Made by a program: the position numbers and the translations under genes. Positions 46,158 through 57,231 of a DNA stretch of 64,000 bases are shown piece after piece. The notes under the pieces were generated by a model. The model did no database searches and was not told the DNA's origin. It was given only the letters and a program-made list of their open reading frames with translations. The DNA is from Microdochium bolleyi (taxonomy: Eukaryota; Ascomycota; Sordariomycetes; Xylariales; Microdochiaceae): positions 310,001-374,000 of the forward strand of contig KQ964252.1 in NCBI GenBank assembly GCA_001566295.1, given 5' to 3'. Numbering within the stretch: the first letter of the stretch is position 1; every line of letters begins with the position of its first letter.

Positions 46158-47877
46158 AAAGACACCCTCGAGCCATCGCACGGTCTGTCATTCGTCCAAG
46201 CCATCCAGACTCCGCACCCCACCGGGGCAGGAACGGACTCGTCGGCAGCATCCACAGCTGACTGAGTACACCTCGCGTCCTCGGCCTCAGGAACGCCTAT
46301 GGCTGCTCAGCGTTGCATGATTGTTCTAAAGCAACGAATCGAACCTTCCAAAGGCGGGGCGGGGCGACAGCAGGAAGAGTACAGGCGCAGACTCATAATC
46401 AGCCGGCGGAGCAGCCACTATGATGGAGTGAGACATTTCTCTTCCAACGGGCGAGACTCCGACTCGGTTGGCGTGCGCCCTGTGGCAAGACCCTGAAGAT
46501 GGACCTGAAGAATGGCCCAACTCACTGGCTCGCAGAGTCCACTGGTAGAACCCTGGCCCCCACAGCACAGGGTCTCGGCGAAAGGACAGGGCAAGGCGTT
46601 GCCACGTTCCCCACGGTCGGCTGATCCGCGTCTCGCTCGAGTCACGGCAGAGCCTCTCGCGGCTAGCCCGTGAGTTCCTTTCCATCCTGGTGTTACCAAC
46701 GGCTTGGGTCTGGCAAACCTAAATCTGGAAGGCTGCTCAATCTGGAAGTGCTTGGCCATTCCAAGGTTGGACACGACTTGGCCTTTTGCCCGGAACAGAT
46801 ACGGGCCAGCTTACGACCACGAGCAGACTACCACCTTCGAGTCCAAGCCACGAGGAGACAACGGGCGCCATGCCGCCGCGCCACATCCAGTTCAGTCCGT
46901 AAAGTTAGGCCGTGTGCCCAGAACACAACAGAGTCCAGGCCTCGCAGCCTCTTGACTTCCCCAAAGCTAGAGACGGGCTACTTGAACCCCGTACGAGCTC
47001 CTTGACTCGATCTGGACCCTGAGCAGAACAACAATAGAGACCCCGAGCTCGCTCAGCCCAGCCGTTCGATTTAGCGAAACTCTGTGCTTGCGCCGTCGTT
47101 CGATTCTCAGGACTGGAAGGGCCTGGTGTGTTGTGTCGATGGGGAACAAGGGCGTCCCAACGGCGGCGGTCGCACTGAGGCTGAGAGGTGTTCAGGACAA
47201 GCTAAGGCATCCAGACTCTCTGCCGCCTTTCTTTGTGAATGCGATGTGTCGCCAACTCGGGATTTTGACTTCAGCATCATGCGTGAGGTGGTCCAACATT
47301 GAGTGTGCGCCTACGACGATGAGTAACCGCCGCCTGGACGACGGATCCCGCTTCCACGCCCACTCACCTTGCGCGCGCTTGTGCTGGCACAGTGCCGCGC
47401 ATCCACAAGCGACCGGCAACCCTGGACAGGCCGAGCTCTACAGCAGCGAACCCTCGGCACCACTTCCAGCCACAGCCCACTCTTTTTTCCCCCATCTGGA
47501 AATTCCAGTCCGTCGGGTTCTTCAAGACATACCTGGAATCTCAACGTCGAACCCCGACAGACCCGCGGGGCTGGTAACTTTTCGGGACAATCCCTCAGAG
47601 AGTCAGAGAGGGGTGCTCCGGACAACGGCGATGAGGCGAGACATTGTGGCGAAACGGTCTGGAAACGCTGGGAGGGCAATGTTTGACTCTCTGGCCGTTT
47701 TCCACGACGGACGGCCATTACTAGCCATACTGCTGGCTGCATGGATGGCTGACATAAGCCAGCACCCCACCGGCACTGCGTTCCCATCGTTGCGGAATTG
47801 GGCAGCAAAAAAGTCCGGGAAAGTAAGTAACACTGTCTTTCGTCAGGGGAAAAAGACCATGGGGGAGGAGATGGTGC

Positions 47878-47884
47878 AAAAAAA
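47878..47884 (-). terminator. Pol III terminator of tRNA-iMet
   Basis: Seven consecutive T on the minus strand, six bases after the tRNA 3' end, preceded by TCTTTC. This is the usual RNA polymerase III stop. Confidence 0.85.
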
Positions 47885-47890
47885 GAAAGA

Positions 47891-47962
47891 TAGCAGTTCT
47901 CCGTTTCGATCGGAGGACCTCCGGGTTATGAGCCCGGCGCGCTTCCCCTGCGCCAAACTGCT
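47891..47962 (-). tRNA. Initiator tRNA-Met (CAT), intronless
   Basis: 72 bases including the discriminator A; CCA is not encoded, as expected in eukaryotes. The acceptor AGCAGTT pairs with AACTGCT, giving the A1:U72 pair characteristic of eukaryotic initiators. The D arm is GCGC-AGGGGAA-GCGC, and the anticodon arm CCGGG-CTCATAA-CCCGG has the three G:C pairs needed for P-site entry. The T arm CTCCG-ATCGAAA-CGGAG carries the initiator-type AUCGA loop instead of TTCRA. The internal A box (TGGCGCAGGGGAAG) and B box (GATCGAAAC) are in place. A Pol III terminator follows. Confidence 0.95.
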
Positions 47963-48964
47963 TGACAACCTCGAAGGTAGGGAAGAGATGAAATCGTCCG
48001 CTCTTCGGTGAGATTGCAGCGGCCTTATTGCGGTATCAGTCTTGGAGTGAGTCACTTGTGTAGGACCGAAAATGTGGGGCCGGACAGGCAGGGATGTGGG
48101 TTGGTTGGTCCGCCCGCACGACTGTTACCTCCGTAAGGTAGTTAGTGGGTTTCGCTGCGTGAGCAGAGGCGCTGCTCTGAGCAGGCAGGGCGGGTGGTTT
48201 GGAGAATCGGCGAACGTCGATTGCGGGTTTTCGTGTGGGAGGATGCTGATGGTCCCTGGGACTTGAACGGGCGAGTATGGATTTTAGAGGTCGTGACAGA
48301 AAACTGTGAATATACGCAGGCTTTTCCGCAAAATACAATCATGATTCTGGGGGGATTATTGGGAAGTGGTAAGTGATGACGACATGTTTGAACTGGCTTT
48401 CTGCTGATCGGGAATCTTAGTTGTAACTACTCAGGGCATATGGATAATCGAGATGGCAACAAAATACAACATGGGAACTAGTAGTCATTTAATTATGTGA
48501 AACTTGCTGGAATTACGCCGGGTTGCATTTTCCAACCTTTTTGTTCCGCTCTGGTCAAGTTTTCCATGAGTTCTCATCATATATGAATATTCATGTCACG
48601 TGAACCGATTTTCCCACTGTTATATACAACACTCTTGTTTGAAGTACGAGATGTTTGCCCCTCCCAATGCTTTCTCGCCTATGCGGGCAAGCTAGGCCGA
48701 TATTTTCTATGTAGACTCTCAACGCAGGGCACATCATCAAGTGCTCAGCGGTATTGTCTCTTGAGCACATGGCTGGCCTAGGGCCGAATCTCATACCAGT
48801 TGCATGGACAGAAAGGTCTCAAGGTCTTAATCTTTAAATATCCGCTCAGTCCATGGACTGCCCCTCAATACTGTACGCACTAAACATGTTATGAGACCTC
48901 GTCATATAAACCACCCATGGGCTATATAGCGTACTTTGACTCTCCATCTGCCATCAATCGGCTG
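47963..48964. other. Intergenic, locally AT-rich
   Basis: The 5' flank of the tRNA and the 3' flank of the amidase. Positions about 48390-48640 are among the most AT-rich of the window. No gene or repeat was seen. Confidence 0.5.
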
Positions 48965-51173
48965 CTACTCCCCCCCACGCAGCAGCCTCCCCAGCTCCTC
49001 CGCAACAGCAAGCGTTTTCTCCTCGCTCAGCCGCCTGCCCATGACCTGCACGGCCGTCGGCGCGCCGTGGTACGCGGCCGCGTCGTACTCGGCCTGGACC
49101 TGCCTGTCGAGCTCGCTCACCGGGTCGAAGCCAGCAGTGTTGGCCACATCGACGGCCTGGTCCGCGAAGCCCACGGGCACCACCACGCTCGTGAGGTCCA
49201 GCAGGTTCACGACCGCCGTGTACCCGTAGTAGCGGAAGGTGCTGTGCCGGACGGCGGCCGAGGGCGCGACGGGCGCGACGATGGCGTCGATCTCGGCGGC
49301 GGCGGCACCGAGCGCGGCCTCGGCGTCGCGCCAGTGCGCGAGGTACGCGTTCTGGTATGCCCACTTGCGCGCCTGCAGGTCCCAGACCTGGTTGACGTCG
49401 AGGGCCCGCGCGTCCGGCCGCACGATGTTGGTGATCAGGTCGATCGCGGGCTCGCCCGAGGCGGAGATGTCGCGACGGAGGTCCTGCAGAATGGGAGAGG
49501 AGAGGAGTGACGCGTGTTAGTCAGTCTTCGGGGTTCAAGGGGAGGATACTCGGTGGTTCTTCAGCGGACGAGGAGGAGAGGGGAGAGGAGGGACGACGAG
49601 ACGGTGGGAGAACAGCTGCTGTGATGGAAATGCAGTGTATAGACTGTGCGATATGGTCTCCGAATTGGGTGAAACTTACCACTCCACCGTCTGCGTTATA
49701 CACTTTATTGAGCATCTCCATTGCAACATCGTGCTTATACGGCTTCCACGGGATGACGTTGTGCCCGGCGGCCTTGAGCGCGTCGACGGCGCTCTGGATC
49801 GCGCGGAGGATTGGGGGATGCGGCAGTGCCTGTAGTCGTTATGACACAGCAGGGTTCAGCTTCTTTTCTGGGCGATTGGAAAATATTCATCCTACTTTTC
49901 AGCACTAATATGGGGGGCCCGGTGTCATGACTTACCATTCCGTCGAAGTTGTAGTAGGCGATGTTCAGCTTCTTCTCCTTGATCCGCCTCTTGGCCTCGT
50001 CCTCCTCGTCCTGCCGCCACGGCATCGGAATCGTCTTGGAGTCGTGAAGCCACGGCTTCTGCCCAAGGACGGCTTTCATAAACAACCTCAGGTCTGTGCA
50101 TAGGATTTCGTCAGTCTTGTACATTGAGCCGCCGAGAACATCCCCCCGTCGTCTCATAGCCACCCGCAAACTCAGAAGGACTCACCGCCAGCACTATGTG
50201 CCAGTGGTCCAACAACGCTGTGAACCGTCTCCTGGCCCGCCATGCTATTCGCCATGTCGGCATAAGGCATGCGCCCGTGGCTCGGCCTGATGCCGTACAG
50301 GCCGTTGAACGCAGCGGGCAGGCGGATCGAGCCGCCGATGTCGGTGCCGACGCCGAGCACGGAGCCGCGGGTCGCGAGCAGGGCGCCCTCGCCGCCGGAG
50401 CTGCCGCCGGGGCTGAGCTTGCGGTTGTACGGGTTCGTCGTGAGCCCGACGATGTTGTTGAACGTCTCGCCGACCATGAGCGTCTGCGGGACCGACGTCT
50501 TGGCGTAGAAGACGGCGCCCGCGCGCCTGAGGAGCGCCGCGAGCACCGAGTCCTGCGTGGCGCGGGCGTCGAGCCAGGCGACGTAGCCCATGGATGTCTC
50601 GAGGCCCTGGAGAGGGTGATTTCACTGGTCAGCTGCTCCCGCCTTCTCCCTGAGTCCGTGTCGTGGAGACATACCTTGACGTGGAGCTGGTCCTTCAACG
50701 AGATTGGTAGCCCGTGCAGCTCGCCGACGGGCTTTCCGTGGTTGCTGTAGTATTCGTCAAGAGCCTTGGCCTGTGCGAGCGCAGACTCGGGGTCGTATTC
50801 GAGAAGGCAGTTGGTCTAGAGATGTCGTTAGTATGCAAGATGCAGTAAACGTGATAGCCGAAAACCACTGTTAGAGCAAAGTCACTCTGCAGGCAAGACT
50901 CACCAGCTGCTGGGCCAGCGCAGCCCTCTTGCAGAACGCGAGGACGACATCAACCGACTTGAGACGTCCTGCCGCCATGTCAGCGACCAAGCTGGCCGCA
51001 GTGGCCTCTGTCATCTTGAGCTCGTCGGCCGAGAGCAGCCCCGACGACCGCGCGTAGTCGATGACGGAGTCGCTCGTTGGCAACGCCTTGATGCGCCAGT
51101 CCTCGGGGATCGCGGCGGCGAGGCGCTCCCGCTTGTCCCGCGCGCGGTCCTGCCAGGTCTGGGAGGAGCCCAT
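48965..51173 (-). CDS. Amidase-signature hydrolase (FAAH/acetamidase-like)
   Basis: Six exons (51173-50904, 50815-50675, 50606-50186, 50093-49936, 49829-49680, 49483-48965) give 552 residues; every junction has a GT donor (GTGAGT, GTATGT or GTAAGT) and an AG acceptor. The Ser-cisSer-Lys triad is visible: K131 in LPISLKDQ, S206 in SPGGSSGGEG and S230 in GTDIGGSIR. The spacing K-75-S-24-S equals that of rat FAAH (142/217/241). It hydrolyses carboxylic amides to acid and ammonia or amine. Fungal relatives include acetamidases and fatty-acid amide hydrolases, and specificity cannot be chosen from sequence alone. There is no signal peptide, so the enzyme is probably cytosolic. The N-terminus (WQDRARDKRERLAAAIPEDW) is typical for the fungal group and fixes the start. 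Confidence 0.94.
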
Positions 51174-53879
51174 GATTTTGTGTCTCTGTTGCTGTTAAGA
51201 GAAATCGTGGAAGTATAGTGTGGAGCGAAGCAGTTGGGCCAGATTCGAGGTGGAGTCTGGGGAAGTTGGAGGAGGAGAAGCCGACGTCACTCCGGCAGTG
51301 CTGAAGGGGAGCCCAAGTGGTGCAGTGCAAGCCCTGTTCTTGCCGGGCTGGCGTGCGTACGGCGTGTCTCCTGCCGCGTTGGGAAGTTCAGCTGCTGCAT
51401 CGCACCATAGCTTGAAGCGCTTGGTCATCTCGGTTTCTCAGAGCTGCTCTCGTCCAGTCAGAGGGATCCGAGGAGGGGGACAGCCGACGGCGAGACCCCG
51501 CTCCTGGCAGATGCAGCTGGGTGGGCTGCTCTGCATGACACCTACGATATGCAGTGCATGACACCTACGATATGCAGTGCATGACACGTTCCCGCCCGCG
51601 TGTCGTCGGGCCCGGTGCAGATAAGCCTGTTTGGGTCGGGGTCCGGTACAGGGAGGCAGGTTGGACGTCTGATGACTTGGCAATGCAGCCATTCGCTCGT
51701 TGGCACTATAGTCCCGTCGTGGCCAGAGATCCAGTGCAGTAAAGGCTCATCACGTCAGAAGGAAAATGAAGCCAAGCCATGGCATGCAATACGGGATCGA
51801 AGGAGGTTTGACATTACAGTTTTTGGCTCAAGACTTTGGGTGCTTTTGGTCGTTGTGTTGACCCGGTTGAACTATTTCTAGTGTCGTAGTATAGTCCCCA
51901 GCCTGGAATCCCTGAGACGTCCTTGGCAAGGCGGCAGTGATGATCAAACAGCCTTGGGCAGAGTATGTCATGTATTCTCAGGAATTTGAGGAGGATTTCA
52001 GGATGCTAAAACGCCACCAACTGCAAGTAAAAAACAGCAGGAATGTCATGGTCATCGCCAACAACACGACACTAGAGACCGCAACCAGAGAGCACAGACT
52101 CTCTATCCATGACTTATTGGAAAATGTGCCTGAACTAGGGGTGGAGGTACTGTGGCCTGTTTGAAGACTTCCCACAACGGTGACAGCGGCGACGGCGTCG
52201 GTGTGAACATTTGGAGGCGTTCAGATGTTGCACCTCTCCTAGCCGATTTCTGCTCCCTTGTCTCCCCGTGACCAGCGGACCCGGACGTGGATTAGAGACC
52301 CTTGAAGCACTTGCATAGTCGGCCACCAGATGAAAAGTGCCCCGGCAACTCGCCATCGCCATCGCCATCGTTTGTGGGCTCCTGGGAGTCTCTGCATCAG
52401 AGCTCGTCCCACGCCGTGTTAAGGAGGTCCCAGGGGCAGGGTGAGCCCGTCCGGAGAGGCGCACAGCGACTCTGTTGCAGTGGGGATATTGAAAAGCGGC
52501 AGCACGATTGGCCACATGCGGATGCGACAGCAGCCTGTCGTCGGGAATGTATTGTGCAGGCGGCTTCCTCATAGCGTTAGATGATCAAGCAGCGTCTATA
52601 TCAGGCTCGGCCCACTTACTGGTGTGCCTCAGCAGGGCCACACGAGCGTAGAGAGAGCATCGCGGTCGCGGCCTTCTGTGAGCGTCTTGATCGTCGATGA
52701 TGCTTGCCGCGTCTTTTCGATCTGTGATCTTCAGGCGGAGATGTCGAAGCATCGCTTGCACTCTCTGCTGGGGTTGCTAGAGGACCTTGAGAGCGGCGGT
52801 GCCGCTTAGCTCGTCGCTGGTGTGCGTCACGTGGCATATAACGTCTCTGAGGATCCTGATTGTGCCTGGAGCCGCGCCAGCACCGCGGAGTGTGGCATAG
52901 ATGAGCTCCTCCTCTGGGCGGGGTGTGCGAACATGGTCTGACTCGTGCCTGACTGATTGACGATGAATCTCGAAAGTTGGCGATATGGACTGTCGGAGCG
53001 AATGCAAGCGGGACCGCGTGCTCCTGATGTAAGTCAAGTTGCGAATGACGGAGACTTGGAGAAGTGCTGATGCTTGGGACGGTGACCCAAAGCATATCAC
53101 GTGGCCGTACATGCGAGTGCTAGTGCATTCTCCGATTCATTTGTCCAGAGCTTGTCTTCGGAAGCAGGAGATGGAGCCTCCGCGTCGAGGTTGTAGCTCT
53201 GATGCTGTCCCACGCTTCATTCGGGAGTGGCCAGCCACGAGCACCAGATAGTCTGCCAGCTGGACGACCACAAGCTAAACACCCCCCTCCCCCTTCCTCT
53301 GCAGCATAATATCTCATGGACCTGCCAGCAATACTCGCCGCCAAGGCGATGGTGTAATTGTGGAAGAGACCTTCTGAGGACTTCGCGACCAAGTACGCTA
53401 TGCATACTTACACTAGCGTACCAAATCCGAGTCGTTGTCGGCACACATCCGGCGTGGAAAGGGCAGCGGCACCTTCATGCCGGCCATGGGAATGCTCCTG
53501 ATCCACTAATGGAAACAGGACCTCGCAGCTCTCATCCATGGAAGCCCATCCTGTCCCTCACAAACCTCCAGCCCAGCCAGATGCTCTTCTTCGAAGGAAC
53601 CGCAACACGGAACCGTGGTAACCGCGTCCGAGCATCCGGAGATGGATCAACGTTACTGCACCGCCTGCTTCCCAGTAGCCATGGCAGTATCGGAGAAACC
53701 ACCCAGCTACTCCAAACTCGGTCATGGACAGACATATAATAGATACTGGCCGGGAAGGCTTTCGTGGTCTCCCCGATCTCCATCTCTTGATTCCAGCAAC
53801 AAATACTCGAGTTTGAAAGTGATACCACATCGATCCTACGACAGTTCCACATCCGCACAACCCACGACGCACCAGCATC
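51174..53879. other. Divergent intergenic region (2.7 kb), no gene seen
   Basis: Between the divergent amidase and E2-like genes. It contains a 23-bp tandem repeat (listed) 360 bases upstream of the amidase start. A 75-codon frame at 51937-52164 (+) has protein-like composition but no recognisable motif or context, and is not called. Confidence 0.5.
51533..51587. repeat. 23-bp tandem repeat, 2.4 copies
   Basis: Two perfect copies of a 23-base unit (51533-51555, 51556-51578), each starting GCATGACACC and ending GATATGCAGT, followed by nine bases of a third copy. It lies upstream of the amidase. Confidence 0.9.
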
Positions 53880-56696
53880 ATGGCCCGGTCCCAGTCCCCG
53901 TCCTTGGAGGTGGCTGCCTTTTCCGCCATCCGCCGGATGAGGTTGATGCGAGACATCAAGGAGATCGTTGAGGTTCCCTACCCCTACATCGGCTACCATG
54001 TCCGTGACAGCGACATGACAAAGGGCTGTCTCGTTCTGTCCCCCCCTGGCCAGCCAGCATATCACATCACTGTCGAGATGAGCGACGAGCACCCACTCAG
54101 GCCACCAGCAATGCACTTGGACTCCGGTGCAGAGCATCCAGGTTTGTATTCCGCAGACGGCCGCGGCAGCGAAATCCTCGCCAGTGTTCTGGACACCTGT
54201 CTCGACGAAGACTACTCTCCGATATACACCCTCAAAGCCATCGCCATCCAGATGCTCAGCTTCTTTCACAGCGACCACCTTGACGTGATGTGCTGGCGTC
54301 ACGGTGCACATAACGGACACCACTCAACCGTGGAGCGTGTCAATCTTGCCGAGTATCGCCGCCAGCACGACACGAAGTGGCATTGGAGGTCATCCCGGAG
54401 GGATTTCCGGTGTTCCTGTGGCTTCAACACCAAGCCTCTGGCAAGGTTCGGCGAGCCCGCGCCTTACGTGCCTGGCGTGTCTTACGGCCTTGGCGTGCCT
54501 GATGTCCCTGGCGCAGCCCATGCCTTTAGTTCGAAGGCTCTTGTCCCTCCTCAGAGCAACTCAAAGTCTGTGAAGCGTCGACGCTATCGAGCAAAGGCCA
54601 AGAATAAGGCAAAGGCGGCAACAGTAGCCCCAGTCGACCAGACGGCCAGCACTCTCGTGCCAGCAGTGAAGACAGCGAAGGGAGAGACGGCAAAGAAGGA
54701 AGAGAAAGCAGTGAAGGTGCATATTGGTCGTCTCTCAAACGAGATGCTCTATGCTGTACTTGGCCACCTCGACGAGGTTGACACAATCTCGAGCTTCGCC
54801 AAGGCATGGCCATTCATCGACCGTCTAATTCAGCCTCGCGACTACGCGTACTTGAGGTTGCGCGAGCTGAAGTGCGCGCTGTTCCATCAAAACTCCTTGA
54901 CGGCACATATCGGCATCGTGGTGTTCGTTACCCGGAAAGGGCAGATCGCTTCCGACTTTGACTTCATGTCGCATACGACCTTCAGACAGGTGGGATACGC
55001 ACAGCAGAGCACCAAGTTGGCCTTTACCTGGCTCCCTCTTCCAATCTCGTGGAAACACTGGCGACAAGTGCGAGGCGATGTGTCCCCCGCGCTGGACGAG
55101 TTAGTAGATGAGCGTCGGGTTGTCTTGAAAAAACGTTTCTTGCACCGGCACAATGCCGACGTGCTGTACCAGTTCATGAGCGACTTCGTCACGCGGCTCA
55201 ACGCAGACATCGAGCAGCCCAGCCCTGACCACTTCAGCCAGACTTGGACCTGGGCGTGCAGCGGCGGCCACGCTTCCGAGAAGGCATTGGAGGCGATCCT
55301 CCACATCTTTCACCTTCTGGTCTGCATGGCGTGCGAAGACCGTAGCATCGTAGTCCGGGCCAACAAGCTCGTCGAAAATTTTGTCGCCGGCGAGCGCTCG
55401 ACGGAGGCCTGCCCCAAACTTGCACACCTGCTCATCGCTCTCCTGATCAGCGACGTGCCGATTACCGACAGGCTGCGCACGGCTGTCATCGAGGAGGCGA
55501 TCACGCGAAATGTGGTGTACATGCTCGACAAGAAGGGCGGCGGCATGCCAGAGCTATCGTTTCTCGAATGCGACACCGTGTCAGAATATCGCCTGCAAAA
55601 CACGTTCCGGGCCTCAATCGTGAGCTACCGGCTGCTCATGTTTTGTGAGCTCTTCCGCCGAACAGTCCGACCTCCGTCTGCTCCCGCGGGGCCGCCGAAG
55701 CCTCTCGAACAGGTCCGCGACGAGCTGTTCGCAGGGCACGGCTTGCCCTCCTCGGGAACAGCCGCATACCTGGCCTCCGAGGTCCGCCGCCAGCAGAGGC
55801 AAGTCCACGGGTTCCCCGAGTTCTGTAGGGAGATGGGCCTGGCGAGCATCCCCGGCAACGCTCGCCTTACGGCTCTGCTCCGCCACACGGTCATCGTGAG
55901 CATGGAGCACAGGGCCAGATCCCGCTGGGTTCTCGCCCCCGTCGACGAGATGTTGGCCAGGCTCTGTAGGGAACCAACTGTCGGCATCGCGGATGCGAAC
56001 CTGCGCAGCATTGCCATTGATTATATCAGCAGAGGGTTCCCGCACCATTGGGATCTCACGCCGTGGACTCCCCAGTCGCTGCCGAGCTTCTTCCGGCCGA
56101 AGGAAGACACGAGTCGGCGCTTCGGCGAGTTGAGCAGCACCAGCGGCCGGAGCGCGTTCTTCTCTGATGGCGACCAGACAGACGGCGCTACGATGCCTGA
56201 CAGTGAGGTGCGACCACAAAGGTGTGACGCTGATGCTAGCCCTGGTCCCGGCGACGACGATCAGATAGAGGGTAGCCGTCGTGACGAGCGCGGTGGCCAG
56301 GACTTGCTGGCTAGCAACGAAGAAAAGGAAGGTTCGCAGCAGAGCGAGGCTACCAGCAGTGGCAGTCGACTTCATCTTTCGCACGAAGCTGGCCCGGGCA
56401 GCAACAGTGACACACCACTTGACGAAGGCAACTACGAAGACAACTACGAAGACAGCTACGAAGACAACTACGAGGATGACGATGACTACGACGACGAAGA
56501 CAGCGACAATGACGAAGACTCCTATGAAGACGAAGACAACGACGAAGACGATGAGGACGAGTCCGTAGGGCAGCCAAAGGCACCATTTCCGCCCCAAGTT
56601 GGCGCCTTCCTTGGGTTGTCTCTGGTTGTCGCCGTGTACATCAAGCTCATCGGGGTTGTGCTCGGGCACCAGCAGTTGGAGCAGCCGCAGCAGTAG
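53880..56696 (+). CDS. E2-like/F-box-like protein with acidic tract and C-terminal hydrophobic tail
   Basis: A single exon of 938 residues; the ATG follows CAGCATC. Residues about 15-130 fit a ubiquitin-conjugating (UBC) fold: RLMRDIKEI helix, HPLRPPAMHL for the E2 YPF-PP segment, EHPGLY for HPNIY, then SPIYTLKAIAIQMLSF. The HPN asparagine is glycine (G88), and where the catalytic cysteine belongs the sequence reads GRGSEIL; the nearest cysteine is C107. It should therefore be non-catalytic. A basic linker leads to an F-box-like helix set at about 280-330 (LSNEMLYAVLGHL...WPFIDRLI) and a conserved-looking alpha-helical region to about 740. Residues about 850-900 are D/E/Y repeats (NYED units). 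The last about 30 residues contain VGAFLGLSLVVAVYIKLIGVVLG, a possible tail anchor. Role inferred: membrane-linked adaptor in the ubiquitin pathway. Confidence 0.82.
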   Translation: MARSQSPSLEVAAFSAIRRMRLMRDIKEIVEVPYPYIGYHVRDSDMTKGCLVLSPPGQPAYHITVEMSDEHPLRPPAMHLDSGAEHPGLYSADGRGSEILASVLDTCLDEDYSPIYTLKAIAIQMLSFFHSDHLDVMCWRHGAHNGHHSTVERVNLAEYRRQHDTKWHWRSSRRDFRCSCGFNTKPLARFGEPAPYVPGVSYGLGVPDVPGAAHAFSSKALVPPQSNSKSVKRRRYRAKAKNKAKAATVAPVDQTASTLVPAVKTAKGETAKKEEKAVKVHIGRLSNEMLYAVLGHLDEVDTISSFAKAWPFIDRLIQPRDYAYLRLRELKCALFHQNSLTAHIGIVVFVTRKGQIASDFDFMSHTTFRQVGYAQQSTKLAFTWLPLPISWKHWRQVRGDVSPALDELVDERRVVLKKRFLHRHNADVLYQFMSDFVTRLNADIEQPSPDHFSQTWTWACSGGHASEKALEAILHIFHLLVCMACEDRSIVVRANKLVENFVAGERSTEACPKLAHLLIALLISDVPITDRLRTAVIEEAITRNVVYMLDKKGGGMPELSFLECDTVSEYRLQNTFRASIVSYRLLMFCELFRRTVRPPSAPAGPPKPLEQVRDELFAGHGLPSSGTAAYLASEVRRQQRQVHGFPEFCREMGLASIPGNARLTALLRHTVIVSMEHRARSRWVLAPVDEMLARLCREPTVGIADANLRSIAIDYISRGFPHHWDLTPWTPQSLPSFFRPKEDTSRRFGELSSTSGRSAFFSDGDQTDGATMPDSEVRPQRCDADASPGPGDDDQIEGSRRDERGGQDLLASNEEKEGSQQSEATSSGSRLHLSHEAGPGSNSDTPLDEGNYEDNYEDSYEDNYEDDDDYDDEDSDNDEDSYEDEDNDEDDEDESVGQPKAPFPPQVGAFLGLSLVVAVYIKLIGVVLGHQQLEQPQQ
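56430..56477 (+). repeat. 12-base coding repeat (NYED), 4 copies
   Basis: AACTACGAAGAC occurs twice perfectly, then as AGCTACGAAGAC and AACTACGAGGAT. It encodes four-residue acidic units inside the E2-like protein and grades into a longer GAC/GAA-rich tract up to about 56568. Confidence 0.85.
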
Positions 56697-57231
56697 CAGT
56701 AGTAGCAGTCGTGCATTCGTTCTCCGTTTGTCCGAACAAATGTAGTTTTGGTTTCTACCTCTTGGTTCGTATCCCATAGCAGCATGGACGCCTATGAAAT
56801 GCCAAGCTCTCATCACAAATAGAGAGTCGTCGCTTGCACATGCTGGACTTGTGGATGTGCTGTGGGGTTGTGTTGGGATTTCTCCGAATGGGGGATGAAC
56901 AGCCGGCTCGGAGCGGGCACATCGGGTCCGGTGCCTGCTCACTTGGTGCCGGAGGAGACTGCCCATTGCGTCCCAGGTCGGATCAGATCGAGGGCGGTCC
57001 CCGGCAGCAAACGCCATGAGCACGAGGAATGGTAGCAATGGTTCCTCGACTTCGGGCCAAGTATCTAATAAGGGTCACACGCCACCAGCCTCACGGGAAA
57101 AGAACGGGGAAAGCGTGGGCTCAGTGTTTTATGGGTGGATATCGATCCTCTTGTTGTTATATAGCTGTGCTAAATGAGGAAGGATTGGTAAGAAACGGTC
57201 CCCGTTACGGGTGGTGGGTTGTAGCTTGCTG
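56697..57231. other. Convergent intergenic spacer
   Basis: 535 bases between two convergent genes, holding both 3' untranslated regions. No gene was seen. The CAG/TAG-repeat run around 56687-56710 extends the polyglutamine end of the upstream gene past its stop. Confidence 0.5.

Larger units (their letters stand above)
40709..47877. other. Long intergenic region (7.2 kb), no protein gene seen
   Basis: Short repeats are present and listed separately. Frames of up to 300 codons (44464-45366, -) have noise composition and no motif. Several copies of a TACTCCGTA/TACGGAGTA-like motif occur (43832, 45202, 45221, 45922). No transposon ends were recognised. Confidence 0.5.

Noticed and set aside
47088..48011. 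A 307-codon plus-strand frame
   Set aside because: It crosses the initiator tRNA on the other strand and has no recognisable domain or biased composition.
51937..52164. A 75-codon plus-strand frame with fairly protein-like composition
   Set aside because: No recognisable domain, no splice-supported extension and no homologous pattern known to me; conservation would be needed to call it.
55614..57038. A 474-codon minus-strand frame with long valine/phenylalanine runs
   Set aside because: It is antisense to the GAC/GAA repeat tract of the E2-like gene; the hydrophobic runs are the complement of the acidic codons.
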